Below are positions 61,798-64,000 of a stretch of 64,000 nt of DNA, one piece after another. This DNA is from Bacteroidaceae bacterium. Its GTDB lineage: Bacteria > Bacteroidota > Bacteroidia > Bacteroidales > Bacteroidaceae. The stretch is taken from positions 62,001-126,000 of the forward strand of contig JAFSPM010000037.1 in assembly GCA_017442855.1 (NCBI GenBank), in the 5' to 3' direction. Each line of letters starts with the position of its first letter. The first letter of the stretch is position 1. The notes beneath the pieces were generated by a model. The model saw only the letters and a program-made list of their open reading frames with translations, was not told the origin of the DNA and did not search any database. Made by a program: the position numbers and the translations under genes.

Positions 61798-63837
61798 CTA
61801 CTCGGTAAAGCGTTTAATTACATTATATGCCGAAGCAATTCCCAACTCACCAGCCTTGCTTAAGTCAGCTATCCCTTGACGATTGTTCCCTAGGAATATA
61901 TGGGTTAGGCCACGATTATAGTATGCCTCAGCAAAGTCAGGTTTCATATCAATCACCTTATCATAGTCGGCTAATGCCGAGCGATACTCTTTCATCTGGG
62001 TAAGCAAACAAGCCCTATTATAATAGCCATACACGAAATCTGGCGCTAAATCTATCACCTTGTCAAGGTCTTTTCGCACCAAGGCATAGTCCATTGTATC
62101 CATCTTATCCACCTTGAGCTGACCCACCAAAGGATTAGAGGTTTGTTGAGCTTGATTCTCCGCCGTTTGGTACTCAAATTGCTTAAATCTCACAACTGCT
62201 CGCATAAAATAAGCGGGGAAGAACGTATCATCTACCAGGATGCATTGCGTATAATCACTGATGGCATTTGAGAAGTCCTGCACCAGATAGAAATCCAAGC
62301 CACGCATAAACCTACGCATCGGATCATTCATATTAGCCACAATATCGGCACTACGTTGGTCGATAAGAGCAAAGTGCAGATTTACCTGGTTAGCATCCAA
62401 TGGAGCCTCATTATTCGTAATCAGCAAATCACGATAGAAAGTTCTGTTATGATTGAGTTCATCGACATAGCGATAGTAATGCATCGTTCTCTTCATATCG
62501 GTGGATCTTTCATAGAAGGTAAACACAAACATTCCCTCCGGCTTGATGGTCACGTTGCGATCCTGCACCCTACCCCTACTATCGTTGGCATAAGTTCGAT
62601 TGCCTTCTGTATCATCGGCAATAACCAGCTTATGATAGTTCTCCACATTCTTGTCACTACGTTTTCTGGTAGTGCTGGCTGCATCTTCCTTCTCCGCATC
62701 ATCTTCCTTTCCAGCACCTTGCTTGGATGTATTGGCAGATGATTGGTTCAGCCTGTCAATCTGTGCCCGCATAATAGCAAATTCATCTTGTTGAGCACCT
62801 CTGGTGTCGCCCATCTTCCTACGAGCCTCAGCACGCTGATAATAGCCAGCTGTAAATTCCGGATAGACAGAAAGCACCTTGGAAAAGTCCATGATGGCAC
62901 CTTTATAGTCTCCCGTCTGTGAACGCAACAAGCCTCTGTTATAGGTAGCCATCATATCATCAGGATCTATATTCAGCACAAAGTCAAAATCCTCAATTGC
63001 CCTGTTGTCATCCCCCACTTGGGCACGCAACAAACCACGATTATAATGACCCATAAAGTTACCAGGATCAATATCGAGCGCCAAATCATAGTCACTCATG
63101 GCGCCACGTAAGTTATTCTGATGGAAACGAGCCAAAGCTCTGTTGATATAGTTACTCGCGTTTCTGACACTTAGACGGATAGCCTGGTCAAAATCTTCCT
63201 CCGCTTCCTGATATTTCCCTTGCTTCAGCTTCACAAGAGCTCTTGAGCTCCAACCTCCAGGTTCATATTTTTCCAGTTCTATGGCTTTATCATAATCCAT
63301 CAGGGCTTGTGTCGTATCTTTCTCGTTGAGCAACACCTCGCCCCTCATCAGATAAGCTGTAGCATAACGGGGAGCCACTTCCAACAACCTATTCAAGTCT
63401 TCTTTAGCTTGTTCATATTCTTTCTGCTGCATGTGACAGAGCGAAAGATTGTGCCAAAGCACCACATTCTCCGGGTCGAGACGCAAGGCAGTGGTATAGT
63501 CCCGAATGGCTTCTGTGTATTTCTGTTGACGAATGCGAGCCAATCCTCTGATCTGATAAGCTCCCACCACAAAGGGATTACGGTCGATGGCCATATTACA
63601 ATCATTCTCGGCACCCACATAGTCGTCCAAGTAGAATTTGGCCATTCCCCTATAGAAATATGGTTCATAGAGATAAGGCTTAGCGCTGACAACCTGGTTG
63701 AAGTATTGAATAGACAACACATAGTCCTCAAAATACAATGCATTACGGGCGATAGCCATCACTCGGTCTGTATTGATTTGAGCCATCAATAGGTTGGGCA
63801 CAAATAATAGTAGAAATAGTAGTTTGCGTATTTTCAT
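61798..63837 (-). CDS. Exported tetratricopeptide repeat protein
   Basis: The 679-residue protein has a signal peptide (LLFLLLFVPNLLMAQ) and is built mostly of TPR units in two blocks: about ten in residues 25-360 (for example YYRGMAKFYLDDYVGAENDCN-like units and FMGHYNRGLLRAQVGDDNRA) and three or four in residues 525-670 (MKEYRSALADYDKVIDMKPD). Between them is a charged, low-complexity linker (KEDDAEKEDAASTTRKRSDK) and a non-repeat stretch. It is probably a periplasmic or outer-membrane scaffold. It follows def by 8 bases and precedes thrS, an arrangement seen in other Bacteroidales. Confidence 0.88.
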   Translation of the reverse strand: MKIRKLLFLLLFVPNLLMAQINTDRVMAIARNALYFEDYVLSIQYFNQVVSAKPYLYEPYFYRGMAKFYLDDYVGAENDCNMAIDRNPFVVGAYQIRGLARIRQQKYTEAIRDYTTALRLDPENVVLWHNLSLCHMQQKEYEQAKEDLNRLLEVAPRYATAYLMRGEVLLNEKDTTQALMDYDKAIELEKYEPGGWSSRALVKLKQGKYQEAEEDFDQAIRLSVRNASNYINRALARFHQNNLRGAMSDYDLALDIDPGNFMGHYNRGLLRAQVGDDNRAIEDFDFVLNIDPDDMMATYNRGLLRSQTGDYKGAIMDFSKVLSVYPEFTAGYYQRAEARRKMGDTRGAQQDEFAIMRAQIDRLNQSSANTSKQGAGKEDDAEKEDAASTTRKRSDKNVENYHKLVIADDTEGNRTYANDSRGRVQDRNVTIKPEGMFVFTFYERSTDMKRTMHYYRYVDELNHNRTFYRDLLITNNEAPLDANQVNLHFALIDQRSADIVANMNDPMRRFMRGLDFYLVQDFSNAISDYTQCILVDDTFFPAYFMRAVVRFKQFEYQTAENQAQQTSNPLVGQLKVDKMDTMDYALVRKDLDKVIDLAPDFVYGYYNRACLLTQMKEYRSALADYDKVIDMKPDFAEAYYNRGLTHIFLGNNRQGIADLSKAGELGIASAYNVIKRFTE

Positions 63838-63845
63838 TCTTGTCT

Positions 63846-64000
63846 TTAAATCTTAACTGCTTTATAGCGATAAGCGCAACGGACCTTACCCTTTAGCATA
63901 GAGCCCAGCTTGCCTCTTATCATCTGCTTGCGGAGGGTTGAGATGCGGTCAATGAACATCTTCCCATCCAAATGGTCAAACTCGTGTTGCATTACCCTTG
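63846..64000 (-). CDS. def: Peptide deformylase, C-terminal part (5' end outside window)
   Basis: Peptide deformylase removes the formyl group from new proteins. The visible 51 codons include [15 protein letters not shown], which carries the HExxH metal motif (HEFDH) near the C-terminus of type I deformylases. The stop is at 63846-63848, 8 bases before the TPR gene start. Confidence 0.93.
   Translation of the reverse strand, partial: RVMQHEFDHLDGKMFIDRISTLRKQMIRGKLGSMLKGKVRCAYRYKAVKI

Overview
The window is chromosomal DNA of a member of the Bacteroidales, most likely a Prevotella/Segatella-type Prevotellaceae. The evidence is the TAnnTTTG form of the -7 promoter element in front of nearly every transcription unit, the near absence of Shine-Dalgarno sequences, Bacteroidetes-specific families (DUF5683, DUF3822, DUF3244-like, DUF1573, TPR-HTH membrane regulators, an outer-membrane barrel with a carboxypeptidase-like N-terminus), and the order parA-parB-DUF5683-lytic transglycosylase-relA. 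Genus is an inference; no rRNA is present.

Layout. 1-17233 is mostly a minus-strand block: purL (runs off the left end), a GHL10-type glycosidase, then uvrA on the plus strand, then DUF1573-meaB-ATPase-DUF4435 read as one unit, and a very large alpha-2-macroglobulin-like protein. 17234-20919 is an accessory island: a 22-bp-periodic array, a 213-bp inverted-repeat element, an EcoRI-family adenine methylase, a DUF262-HNH nuclease and a frameshifted Mrr-type remnant. 20920-41161 is housekeeping: flippase-like membrane protein, rsmA-mgtE, a DUF349 protein, tRNA-Gln, rsfS-ftsH-cdsA, surE-lpxB, parA-parB-DUF5683-mltD-like-relA, a MerR regulator and alaS. 41328-46929 is an accessory secretion locus: a membrane-anchored TPR-HTH regulator, a small DUF3244-like protein, and a subtilisin-like lipoprotein flanked by two lipoproteins that resemble its own N-terminal region. 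46930-47733 has no gene but carries two further 22-bp-periodic arrays and a 336-bp element with 29-bp terminal inverted repeats. 47734-57991 holds a RecD-like helicase, a DUF3822/rsmD cluster, cardiolipin synthase, an outer-membrane barrel, aroB, tRNA-Glu and tRNA-Lys, and a metallo-beta-lactamase-fold hydrolase. 58021-64000 is the translation block def-TPR-thrS-infC-rpmI-rplT, followed by a free-standing structured RNA (6S-like, Bacteroidales-1 type).

The items most worth attention are: (1) a family of DNA arrays with exact 22-bp periodicity, alternating an 11-bp near-palindromic core with an 11-bp variable linker and inverting about a G4/C4 centre, seen at 17345-17674 and, in opposite orientation, at 47579-47733, with a divergent version at 47053-47140; (2) the subtilase with stand-alone copies of its prodomain-like region as lipoproteins; (3) an EcoRI-family methylase paired with a DUF262-HNH nuclease instead of an EcoRI-type enzyme; (4) an ATPase plus DUF4435 Toprim-like pair, the same domain pair as the PARIS phage-defence system, inside a meaB operon.
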